Source of the DNA: an uncultured Acetatifactor sp.
Lineage (GTDB): Bacteria; Bacillota; Clostridia; Lachnospirales; Lachnospiraceae
Length of the DNA stretch: 20,670 nt
Direction of reading: 5' to 3'
NCBI GenBank assembly: GCA_910577035.1
Contig: CAJTKW010000070.1
Span: forward strand, 1 to 20,670
Under the pieces are notes generated by a model. The model made no database searches. It worked only from the letters and a program-made list of their open reading frames with translations, and had not been told where the DNA came from. The position numbers and the translations under genes are program-made. Shown in pieces: positions 6,552-13,496 of this stretch (positions are counted from its first letter, which is position 1; every line of letters begins with the position of its first letter).

Positions 6552-8741
6552 TTATTCCCTCTCATTCAAATACATCTGCACACGCTTATTGACGACTTCG
6601 CTTACTTCCTCCGCGCTCTTGGAACCGGTGAAATAATCCCCCGCCTCCTCCAGGATGATGTCCAGCAGGGGCGCAGTACGGATGGGCAGGGGCCTTGCAT
6701 CCTCTATCCTCTCCTTGAATTCCGCCCGCATTTGATCTGTGACGGGCCTGCCGTTAAACGTGCGCAATTTAACCTTTCCTTTCCAGGAGATATACGTGCT
6801 CGTATCCATACGCCACTGTTCCCAAGTGTCAAAGGCCTCCCTGTGCACAGGCGGAACATATAATGTTTTAAAATCTGCAGACTGAACTTCCTCACTGATC
6901 AGGAAGCGGATAAATTCCCAGGCCCCGTCCTTGTGGGCAGAGTTTGCGTTGACCAGCAAAGAAGAGTATTGCCACTCGGAAACTGCGTGAACGCCATCGT
7001 CAAACAGGACTCCGAATGTCTTCTTCCCTTCCATCTCCTCCTCCCGCAAGCTTGCATATCCCTCCAAATCAAATACACTGCTTAAAGATCTATTCGCGGC
7101 AATGCTGTCCATGCTCTTCCTGCCGTCGTCGCCGTACCGCCTGGCCGCCTCCAGCAGCTTGCCAAACAGCGGCGTATGAAATTCACAGCTGCCACTTTCC
7201 CAGTCCACCATCCCCCAGAGATCCTCTGTCCCCTGCAGGAACACCCTCAGCACCTCCCCGGCATCATACCCCTGGCAGTAGCGCCCTTTCCCTTCCCGGG
7301 CAAGCAGGGCATCCGCCAGGGCCTCTATCTCCAATTCCTCCATGCCCTCCAGCACTTCCTCCGCCAGCTTGTAGTCCCATACCGACACTTTGGGCGTCAC
7401 ACTATAGATTCGTTCTCCCTGTCGTAAAAAGGCAAAGGCAAGGGGAAAATATGCCTCCTCCCGGACACCGGAGGCCTTCATATAAGGGGCCAGATCCTCC
7501 AGGGCACCCTTATCCAGCAGCCCTTCCAAGTAGTCCCTCATCAACCCGCCTTCTATCATGTCCGGCCCCTTGCCGGCGGCAATCTGGATACTGGTCAGCC
7601 TGGCAAACTCCTCCTCATCATTCTCGATTCCGCAGTCATCCAGCACCACATGGTAGGTATCGTTCTCCCGGTTGAACTGCATTACCCTGTTTCTAAGCCA
7701 AATATCGTCAGCAAAGCTCCCCCGGACAACAAGGGGGAGCCGTTCCACCTTCTCCATCTTAAGCTGCTCCAGGAGTCCTCCCGCACCGTTTGCTTCCGTC
7801 CACAAAAGCTCGATTACCCCGTCCTCCCGCACCCGGTAATCCTGCAGCTTCAGCTCATCATGCCATCCATAGGAAATCCCGGTAAAATACAGGACAGGCA
7901 GCAGGCTCCCGTCCTCCATGTCCATCCTGGCAAGCTGGCGGCTGCTGTCCTCACTGTATCCCATCACCGCCGGGAAGCTGCCCGCCTTTCCAAGGTACAT
8001 TTCATAATTCCAGGTCAATTCCCGCACGGAATCCCGCAACAGCTCCCCGGTGGCGGGATCCGCTTCCGCCAGGCTCCATGACCCGTTTACGATATTTCCC
8101 GCCGGATCCTTCAGCAGCAGGTATATCCTGCCGTCCTCTGTCTGGCAGAAACCCCTGATATAGATTCCCTGCTCCGTATGTGTCTCATAAAGCATCTCGC
8201 CGGAGGGACGAAACTTTGCAAGAAAGTCCTCGCTTTCCAGGCCGCTCACATCATGCCAGATCCCTCCGTAACAGTAATAATCCCCTTCCTGGTCGATGTA
8301 CCACCTGCAGGACGGTCTTAACTTAGTAGAAATGTATTCATTGGATACATTCTCCAGCAGAAGCTCCCTGCTCCCGTCCTTCCGGTACAGGTAAATATCC
8401 GCCCCGCCGGATTCCGCTTCCGCCCAGAGCTGCACAGGCTCCCCCTGCAGGAACTGGGTGCCCACAGGAATCACGGCAGTCCCTCCCTGGGCTATCACCC
8501 CGATTGCCATCTGGTTCTGCGGCATCTTGTCACCCAAACCAAGGTCAAAGAGGTCTTCCGCTTCCACCGCAATGTCATAATATTCCGTCCGTTCCGTGAG
8601 CGCAGTCAGATCCTCCATCCCCGGCGCCACTCCCTGCCAGACGCTCTCCTCCGCCTTCTTTTGTTCCTTCCCTCCGCAGGCAGTCAACAAGATGCCGGCA
8701 AGAAAAAGGATCGCAGCTACAGATAAAACATACCTCCTCAT
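6552..8741 (-). CDS. solute-binding lipoprotein, tandem copy 3
   Basis: A 729-residue paralogue, the most upstream of the three. The signal peptide has lipobox LLTAC, cysteine at residue 22, and is nearly identical to copy 2 through the segment EESVWQGVAPGMEDLTAL. A beta-rich half follows, then a family 1 solute-binding half with GPDMIEGG, LEDLAPYM, YSVTPKVSVWDYK and a closing RVQMYLNERE. The ATG at 8741 is preferred to a TTG 15 bases upstream because GAGGG lies eight bases before it and it aligns with the other copies. It is separated from copy 2 by 222 bases and from the small Cys-rich gene upstream by a terminator-like hairpin, so it probably has its own promoter, though no clear one was seen in the 60 bases after that hairpin. 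Several stretches resemble copy 1 more than copy 2 (for example YDAGEVLRVFLQG), so the family looks mosaic. The ligand is unknown. Confidence 0.85.
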   Translation of the reverse strand: MRRYVLSVAAILFLAGILLTACGGKEQKKAEESVWQGVAPGMEDLTALTERTEYYDIAVEAEDLFDLGLGDKMPQNQMAIGVIAQGGTAVIPVGTQFLQGEPVQLWAEAESGGADIYLYRKDGSRELLLENVSNEYISTKLRPSCRWYIDQEGDYYCYGGIWHDVSGLESEDFLAKFRPSGEMLYETHTEQGIYIRGFCQTEDGRIYLLLKDPAGNIVNGSWSLAEADPATGELLRDSVRELTWNYEMYLGKAGSFPAVMGYSEDSSRQLARMDMEDGSLLPVLYFTGISYGWHDELKLQDYRVREDGVIELLWTEANGAGGLLEQLKMEKVERLPLVVRGSFADDIWLRNRVMQFNRENDTYHVVLDDCGIENDEEEFARLTSIQIAAGKGPDMIEGGLMRDYLEGLLDKGALEDLAPYMKASGVREEAYFPLAFAFLRQGERIYSVTPKVSVWDYKLAEEVLEGMEELEIEALADALLAREGKGRYCQGYDAGEVLRVFLQGTEDLWGMVDWESGSCEFHTPLFGKLLEAARRYGDDGRKSMDSIAANRSLSSVFDLEGYASLREEEMEGKKTFGVLFDDGVHAVSEWQYSSLLVNANSAHKDGAWEFIRFLISEEVQSADFKTLYVPPVHREAFDTWEQWRMDTSTYISWKGKVKLRTFNGRPVTDQMRAEFKERIEDARPLPIRTAPLLDIILEEAGDYFTGSKSAEEVSEVVNKRVQMYLNERE

Positions 8742-8804
8742 AATTACATCCCTCAATTTCTCTTTTTAACAGCTTCCCGTCTATGTCGATCCAATCCATA
8801 AATA

Positions 8805-8836
8805 CCGGAAAAGGGAAATGGCTAATGCCATTTCCC
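8805..8836 (-). terminator. terminator after the small Cys-rich gene
   Basis: Perfect ten-pair stem on the minus strand, GGGAAATGGC and GCCATTTCCC around loop ATTA (8813–8836), followed by TTTTCCGG. It lies 40 bases past the stop of the small Cys-rich gene and 72 bases before the lipoprotein copy 3 start. A related hairpin with the same TTTTCCGG tail precedes copy 2, so it may instead be a leader element carried along when the lipoprotein gene was duplicated. Confidence 0.65.
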
Positions 8837-8876
8837 CATATGCTTCCATAATGACATCCAGGAGTAAATAAGCTTT

Positions 8877-9059
8877 TTAATATTTAAAGTCACAACCGGT
8901 GCAGCGCCTTATCCCATCAATTGTTCTTATTGTATGCGCCGCCCGATTGCACTCATATAAATCTTCCCAGTATTCATAACCACAAGGACATTTGAATTGC
9001 GTTCCACATATTGACCAATGATGCGTCAGGTTATGACCTTGCTCCTTGAATACATTCAT
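8877..9059 (-). CDS. small Cys-rich protein, probable zinc ribbon
   Basis: A 60-residue protein that I do not recognise as a named family. It has six cysteines (residues 18, 24, 26, 37, 53, 56), arranged as CPC and CTGC knuckles with single cysteines between, and four histidines. This fits a small zinc-binding fold of the zinc-ribbon or rubredoxin-like type. There is no signal peptide or membrane segment, so it should be cytosolic. The ATG at 9059 has a strong AAGGAAGG ribosome site about six bases upstream. A promoter at 9108–9136 and a terminator at 8805–8836 make it a one-gene unit, which argues that this short frame is real. It lies between the diguanylate cyclase and the lipoprotein genes. 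It could bind nucleic acid, bind a protein partner or buffer zinc; the sequence does not decide. Confidence 0.65.
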   Translation of the reverse strand: MNVFKEQGHNLTHHWSICGTQFKCPCGYEYWEDLYECNRAAHTIRTIDGIRRCTGCDFKY

Positions 9060-9107
9060 CGCCGCCTTCCTTCATTATTGAAGCATACGCCTTCCATTTG
9101 TAGCCTT

Positions 9108-9136
9108 ATTCTACCATGTTTAACCACAAAGGTCCA
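9108..9136 (-). promoter_or_regulatory. promoter of the small Cys-rich gene
   Basis: On the minus strand TGGACC (9131–9136, four of six matches to TTGACA) is followed after 17 bases by TAGAAT (9108–9113, five of six matches to TATAAT). Transcription would start near 9101 and give a leader of about 40 bases before the start codon at 9059. No terminator was seen between this site and the end of the diguanylate cyclase gene at 9160. Confidence 0.5.
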
Positions 9137-9159
9137 CAGAAAATTTCTCGCTGTAAGAA

Positions 9160-11178
9160 TTATGTCAGTCCCGATAAATCATCCTTCCGTACCCACTCCC
9201 TGAAATGCCCCTTGTTTTCCCGCTTCACCCCATAAAGTGCCTCGTCCGCATGGCTTAACAGCTCCGCCACCGAAGCGTCGGGGGAATCCGTCCACTGGAA
9301 CCCTGCAGAGGCGCCGATCACCCTGGATTCCGTATCCGACAGGGCCACCGGCGTATTTTGCAGCGCCAGGAAGAACTCCTCCAGATGGCGGATGACCTGC
9401 TCCCTGTTCCTGCAGTCGTAAATCATCATGCAGAATTCGTCCCCGGAACGTCTGGCCGTCAGGAAATGCTCCTCCGGCATGGACTGCATCACTCCCGCGA
9501 AGGTCTGCAGATAATAATCCCCCATATTGTGGCCAAAGGTATCGTTTATCTCCTTAAAACGGTCCAAGTCCAGCATAACAACGGCACACCCCTTTCCAGA
9601 AGCCGTGCCCTTAATGATTTCCGCCGCCAACTGCTTGAAATGTCCGTATTTGCAAAGCCCCGTCAGGGCGTCATGGGTATTCTCATACACCATTTTCTTC
9701 TTTTCCTGAATCTCCCGGCTGGCGTCGATAATCACTCCCAGACACCCCTTCTCCCCGCCGGATCCGGACATATCGTCGGCCCCGGATACGGACGCAGCGT
9801 CAGCCCCGGGCGTACCGTCAGCCCCGGACGCCGCATCAGTCCCGGACATATGTATGCGTACATACTTACCCTCGCCGACGGGGAAAATATCCGTCTCTCC
9901 CTCCGCAGGTCTGTCCGTAATCTTACGGATATATTCATCAAATAAATCCGCATTTCCGTATAGCTCCTTGGCCTGGGCCGCCGGAAGGGACAGCAGTTCT
10001 CCCACTCCCGAGGTGACAAAGACATAATTTTCTCCCCGCTTATACTCAAAAGCCGCCAGCGGGATGCCGCTCATGTCTATAATGGCGGAAATGCGGTTTG
10101 AAATACTGACGATGCTTTTCACCATGGTATTGATACCGCTGCTTAACTCCTCAAATTCCCGGTTTCCGCCCACAGCCACCTTAACATCCAGATTTCCATT
10201 GGTAATTGCCGTCAGATTGTCATTGATACAGTGAATTCCGTCTATCACCTTGCGCTTCACCAGATAATTCAGCAGCAGGATCACAGCAATCTCAATACAC
10301 AGCAGGCACAGGAAAATACTGAGCATATTCCCCAACAGCTTGGAAAACAGCAGCTTCCGGGGAAGGGCCGCACAGATCAGCACCTCCTCATAGGGACGGC
10401 TTACCACATACATCATCCCCTCCTGCCCCTTGACAAACGCCCCTTCTTCACAGGCCAGAAGCCGGGACAGCTGATAACTATCCTCCGTAAACGCCTGGTC
10501 CATGCCTCCGGAATGTCCCAGCACCTTACCTGTGGCTGTGTCCGTCACATAGAGCTCCTCCCCTGCATCCGTAGGAAACTTGGAGAAAATATATTCATAG
10601 GTATTGCGGGATTCCGCCTCCAGCTTCCTGGTAGGTGCAAATCCCACCTGCACGATCCCCTTCTGGTCTCTCCTGGCCACCCCCACATATTGCCTGATGA
10701 GGCCCTCCGCTGCGTTGGGCTGGGGATCCTGGATCAGATAAGCATCCTCCCCGCCCTCCAAAAGGGCCAGAAAGGGCCTGGTCTGGGGATGGTTTGCCAT
10801 GTCAATGCCGATATACTGCGCAACGGACGCGGACACAATGATACCGTTGCCGTCGATCACATGGAGCTCATCCACATTGAGCAGATTTGCCAGATATTGC
10901 AGCTCCTCCACATCCAGGTACATCTCCCGCTGCCTCTCCAGCACATAAGCCGCCGCCCTTGCCCTGGTAAGATAATCCTCCCCCAGATTCTCATTCAGCA
11001 GGGCCAGCTCCTCCTCATTGTTTTGCAGGGTATGGATCACCTGCTCTATCTTCGTCCGAAAAGCCATAAGCTTCTGTGCCTCCAAGGAGCGGACGCTGAA
11101 AACAGAATTGATGAAAAGAATCAGTAAGATAGCCGTTGTCACAATAGCCAAAGTATATTTAATAAATGTTTTCTGCAT
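9160..11178 (-). CDS. membrane diguanylate cyclase with Cache-type sensor
   Basis: A 672-residue membrane protein predicted to make cyclic di-GMP from two GTP. Domains in order: membrane segment (about 8–30), extracellular sensor resembling a double Cache domain (about 31–285), membrane segment (about 286–308), HAMP linker (about 310–362), PAS-like domain (about 370–490) and GGDEF domain (about 500–660). The GGDEF core is present, with DLDRFKEINDTFGH and the signature loop RRSGDEF near residue 578. The first glycine is serine, a variant known in some active cyclases. The RxxD inhibitory site expected just before the signature is absent, so product inhibition may be weak. The PAS-like region carries an insertion of about 33 residues rich in Gly, Ala, Ser and Asp, made of six-residue repeats. 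The start has GAAAGGTGA six bases upstream. It follows the sensor kinase gene after 100 bases. The signal is unknown. Confidence 0.9.
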   Translation of the reverse strand: MQKTFIKYTLAIVTTAILLILFINSVFSVRSLEAQKLMAFRTKIEQVIHTLQNNEEELALLNENLGEDYLTRARAAAYVLERQREMYLDVEELQYLANLLNVDELHVIDGNGIIVSASVAQYIGIDMANHPQTRPFLALLEGGEDAYLIQDPQPNAAEGLIRQYVGVARRDQKGIVQVGFAPTRKLEAESRNTYEYIFSKFPTDAGEELYVTDTATGKVLGHSGGMDQAFTEDSYQLSRLLACEEGAFVKGQEGMMYVVSRPYEEVLICAALPRKLLFSKLLGNMLSIFLCLLCIEIAVILLLNYLVKRKVIDGIHCINDNLTAITNGNLDVKVAVGGNREFEELSSGINTMVKSIVSISNRISAIIDMSGIPLAAFEYKRGENYVFVTSGVGELLSLPAAQAKELYGNADLFDEYIRKITDRPAEGETDIFPVGEGKYVRIHMSGTDAASGADGTPGADAASVSGADDMSGSGGEKGCLGVIIDASREIQEKKKMVYENTHDALTGLCKYGHFKQLAAEIIKGTASGKGCAVVMLDLDRFKEINDTFGHNMGDYYLQTFAGVMQSMPEEHFLTARRSGDEFCMMIYDCRNREQVIRHLEEFFLALQNTPVALSDTESRVIGASAGFQWTDSPDASVAELLSHADEALYGVKRENKGHFREWVRKDDLSGLT
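9774..9845. repeat. 18-base in-frame repeats inside the diguanylate cyclase gene
   Basis: The 12-base core CGTCAGCCCCGG occurs at 9798–9809 and 9816–9827. One-mismatch or two-mismatch forms occur at 9774–9785 and 9834–9845. The spacings of 24, 18 and 18 are multiples of six, so the frame is kept. They encode the Gly/Ala/Ser/Asp-rich insertion in the PAS-like domain. Slippage could change the copy number without breaking the gene. Confidence 0.7.
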
Positions 11179-11227
11179 GGAAAATCACCTTTCACTCATT
11201 GATGGGCAAAGCAGTTCCCTTATTATA

Positions 11228-11269
11228 ATTATACCGTTTTTTTATGACTCCGCTTTTCTTTTTCTCCGC
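11228..11269 (-). promoter_or_regulatory. possible promoter and direct repeats before the cyclase
   Basis: On the minus strand a perfect TATAAT (11228–11233) lies 50 bases upstream of the cyclase start. It lacks a consensus -35, but the hexamer GCGGAG lies across that position (11248–11253) and again at 11264–11269, 16 bases apart. Direct repeats over a missing -35 box suggest an activator-dependent promoter. The LytTR regulator encoded upstream is a candidate, although known LytTR sites usually use a wider spacing. Confidence 0.3.
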
Positions 11270-11278
11270 AAAATGAAG

Positions 11279-12568
11279 CTAAAACTTCGCAAACAACAGG
11301 ATGCTGAAGCTTCCGTTTTCCCATCTGCAGTCAATGCTGCCCCCTGTTCTCTCTGCAAAAGACGACACACTCTGCATACCCAGTCCATGCCCCTCTCCCC
11401 GCGTACTTAACGGGAGGCCGCTGTCCCCGTCAAACCGGATCTCCCTGTCACACGGGTTCTCAATATGCAGAAGCAGGTGATCCGCCACACAGTGAATTTT
11501 TCCCTCCACACACCGGCTTTCCGTATCATATTCCTTCACGCAGTTTAACGCATTCTCCAGCAAATTGGCAACTACAGGCGCAAATTCATATTCATTCACG
11601 GGGATCTCTCTGGATATAACCGCGTCCAGCCGAACCCTGACCTCCAGGGAACGGGCTCTCTCCATGATCTGCATCAGCACCGTATTGATAATCAGATTAT
11701 CACAGTACCTGACAAGCTTATTTTCCCTGGTCACATCTTCGATATAACCGATCACCTTTCGGATCTCGCCATATTCCCCCTGTTCCAGCAGGGAGAGTAT
11801 CATTCCCGAATAATGCCGCACGTCATGACTCAGTATTTTCAGATTCCGCTCCGACTGCTCCATCAGGTTATACTGGTTTTCCAGCCCCTTAATATATGAC
11901 TTGAAAAGCACGTTCTTCCAATAAATATCCGTCCGCTTCGACTCACTCTTCACATATCGCAGCACCACTGCATAAGACACAAACATGGTCAGGATAAACA
12001 GCATCACTCCCGGAATATTGTCGGGAATCTCATAGAGAGTATGGGGAAAAAACGCCAGAAAGGAAAAACCACAATAAAAAAAGACCGGAATCAGGCACAA
12101 TCCCCACCACTCCTTAATGTATTTCCGTTCATATGTCTGCAGCCAGGTATCCCTCAACCACACATGCAGGAAAACCAGAATCCCCGCATGCACAAAAAGG
12201 CTGCCTGCAAGGGCCAGGCCCTCATTTTCGGTATAAATCTGCAGGACCGAGGCCATAATGCTGCCTGCTATCACATAATTGGAGGCACTGAGCCCCAGAA
12301 ACAGGACTTTACCGTTTCGCTCCCTGGCAATCATCAGCCCCGTCGCCTGCGTCACCACAATCTGAAAAACCGTCACTGCCGCATAGCAAAGCTTACTGTC
12401 CGGAAACAGATTCAGCTTCAGTATATCCGTGGCACACAGCATAAGAAACGCAGAAAGGCAAATCAAGACAGTCCTTGCCCTGGAAAACCGATGAACTATA
12501 AACAAATATATGAAGATCAATAGAAAACCGTGGCTGATCAGATAGTAACAATTTCTAAAATACTCCAT
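11279..12568 (-). CDS. GHKL-family sensor histidine kinase, AgrC-like
   Basis: A 429-residue membrane kinase predicted to phosphorylate the response regulator encoded just upstream. The first 200 residues hold about six membrane segments. They are followed by a short linker and the phosphorylation region SHDVRHYSGMILSLLEQG, whose first histidine is the likely phosphate acceptor. The ATP-binding part has the N box NLLENALNC and the G box GHGLGMQS, the pattern of AgrC, LytS and natKR-type kinases. Length is normal for the family. The gene starts nine bases after the regulator stop, so the pair is one unit read regulator then kinase. No agrB or agrD-like peptide gene is seen nearby, so the ligand may be a molecule other than a local autoinducing peptide. 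The diguanylate cyclase follows 100 bases later and may be in the same transcript or under its own promoter. Confidence 0.9.
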   Translation of the reverse strand: MEYFRNCYYLISHGFLLIFIYLFIVHRFSRARTVLICLSAFLMLCATDILKLNLFPDSKLCYAAVTVFQIVVTQATGLMIARERNGKVLFLGLSASNYVIAGSIMASVLQIYTENEGLALAGSLFVHAGILVFLHVWLRDTWLQTYERKYIKEWWGLCLIPVFFYCGFSFLAFFPHTLYEIPDNIPGVMLFILTMFVSYAVVLRYVKSESKRTDIYWKNVLFKSYIKGLENQYNLMEQSERNLKILSHDVRHYSGMILSLLEQGEYGEIRKVIGYIEDVTRENKLVRYCDNLIINTVLMQIMERARSLEVRVRLDAVISREIPVNEYEFAPVVANLLENALNCVKEYDTESRCVEGKIHCVADHLLLHIENPCDREIRFDGDSGLPLSTRGEGHGLGMQSVSSFAERTGGSIDCRWENGSFSILLFAKF

Positions 12569-12577
12569 CCCCGCTCC

Positions 12578-13312
12578 TCAACCGTATCTCTCCAGTGCAT
12601 AAGAAAGATACTCCTTTTTCACATTTGCCATTCGCGACTTGCTTACGGGGACCTCCCTGCCGCTCTCCATGACAACAGCACTCTGTGCCAGCTTCCGTAC
12701 ATATTTCAAATTAATCACAAAGGATTTGTGTACCTGCACAAAGCTTCGTTCACTTACCAGCCCCCGGACCTCGTCATCAAAAGATTTCCTGATAAAAACA
12801 CTGCGGATGTGCCTGCCGTCCGCCAGATGAACCACCAAAGTCCTGGCCGAGCTTTCCACGGATTCAATTTGAGAATAAGCAGCCGATTCCAGCCCGTCCC
12901 TTGTCTTTACCAGAAAAAAAGCTTCCTCCCTGGATCTGATGCAGGAAACTGCCTGATCCAGCGCCTCGAAAAAGTCTTCCTCCCTGACCGGCTTCAGCAA
13001 ATATCTGATGGCATGTACTCCGTAGGCATCCAGTGCAAAATCATCGGATGAGGTGATATAGATAATCTCACTTTCACTTCCGCACCGCCTCATTGCCTGC
13101 CCTAAGTCAATTCCGGTCTTTCCGTCCATCAGCAGATCCAGTATATAAATATCTGCCGGCTCTTTTTCCTGTATCTCCTGATACAGGAGAAGGGCGTCCG
13201 TATATTTTTCCACCACCAGTTCCGAACGGAAAGCTCTCTCCTGCCAGGACAAAAGCAGTTTCTCGATCTTCAGCAGGTCGTCCTTATTGTCATCACAAAT
13301 CGCTATCTTCAT
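12578..13312 (-). CDS. LytTR-family response regulator
   Basis: A 244-residue transcription regulator paired with the adjacent kinase. The receiver domain (about 1–120) has the acidic pair D7/D8, the phosphate-accepting D59 in YILDLLMD, T88/S89 and K108 in LLKPV. The DNA-binding LytTR domain (about 135–240) contains FVQVHKSFVINLKYV and VPVSKSRMANVKKEYL, typical of AgrA and LytR. This class usually binds pairs of short direct repeats near -35. The start codon at 13312 has AGGAG only about four bases upstream. A 13-base palindrome (CAGGCA-G-TGCCTG, 13324–13336) lies directly before that site and could affect expression. Target genes are unknown; the cyclase and its own promoter are natural candidates. 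Confidence 0.92.
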   Translation of the reverse strand: MKIAICDDNKDDLLKIEKLLLSWQERAFRSELVVEKYTDALLLYQEIQEKEPADIYILDLLMDGKTGIDLGQAMRRCGSESEIIYITSSDDFALDAYGVHAIRYLLKPVREEDFFEALDQAVSCIRSREEAFFLVKTRDGLESAAYSQIESVESSARTLVVHLADGRHIRSVFIRKSFDDEVRGLVSERSFVQVHKSFVINLKYVRKLAQSAVVMESGREVPVSKSRMANVKKEYLSYALERYG

Positions 13313-13409
13313 TTTCTCCTCGGCAGGCAGTGCCTGGTTAGTATTTTATGAAAAAGAGTGCTTCACCCACTTGATGCACGCGCCTGGCGGCGCTGTTTCC
13401 CATAAGGTC
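13313..13409. promoter_or_regulatory. leader of the response regulator gene
   Basis: This gap holds no gene. It contains the palindrome CAGGCA-G-TGCCTG (13324–13336) touching the ribosome site. It also contains a small GCGCC/GGCGC stem (13380–13393) and a weak -10-like TAAAAT on the minus strand near 13347–13352 with no matching -35. A promoter must lie here if the kinase pair is not read through from the AraC gene, whose terminator is just upstream. Confidence 0.3.
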
Positions 13410-13447
13410 AAAACAACGATCCGGACAAACTGCCGGATCGTTGTTTT
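13410..13447 (-). terminator. terminator of the AraC-type regulator gene
   Basis: A perfect 15-pair stem: AAAACAACGATCCGG (13410–13424) and CCGGATCGTTGTTTT (13433–13447) around an eight-base loop. On the minus strand the stem ends in TTTT. It lies 50 bases past the stop of the AraC-type gene and before the kinase pair, so it separates the two units. The outer A/T arms would also work in the opposite direction. Confidence 0.85.
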
Positions 13448-13496
13448 CCCTACTAATATTATACACAAACCTGCCTGCACGTCAATGAAAAGCCTC

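Noticed and set aside
10231..11127. Plus-strand open frame of 298 codons antisense to the diguanylate cyclase
   Set aside because: Shadow of a complete multi-domain gene; its repetitive Gln/His/Leu content is not protein-like.
11279..13312. Complete agr-type quorum-sensing locus
   Set aside because: Kinase and regulator are AgrC/AgrA-like, but no AgrB protease or AgrD peptide frame was found in the gaps around them.
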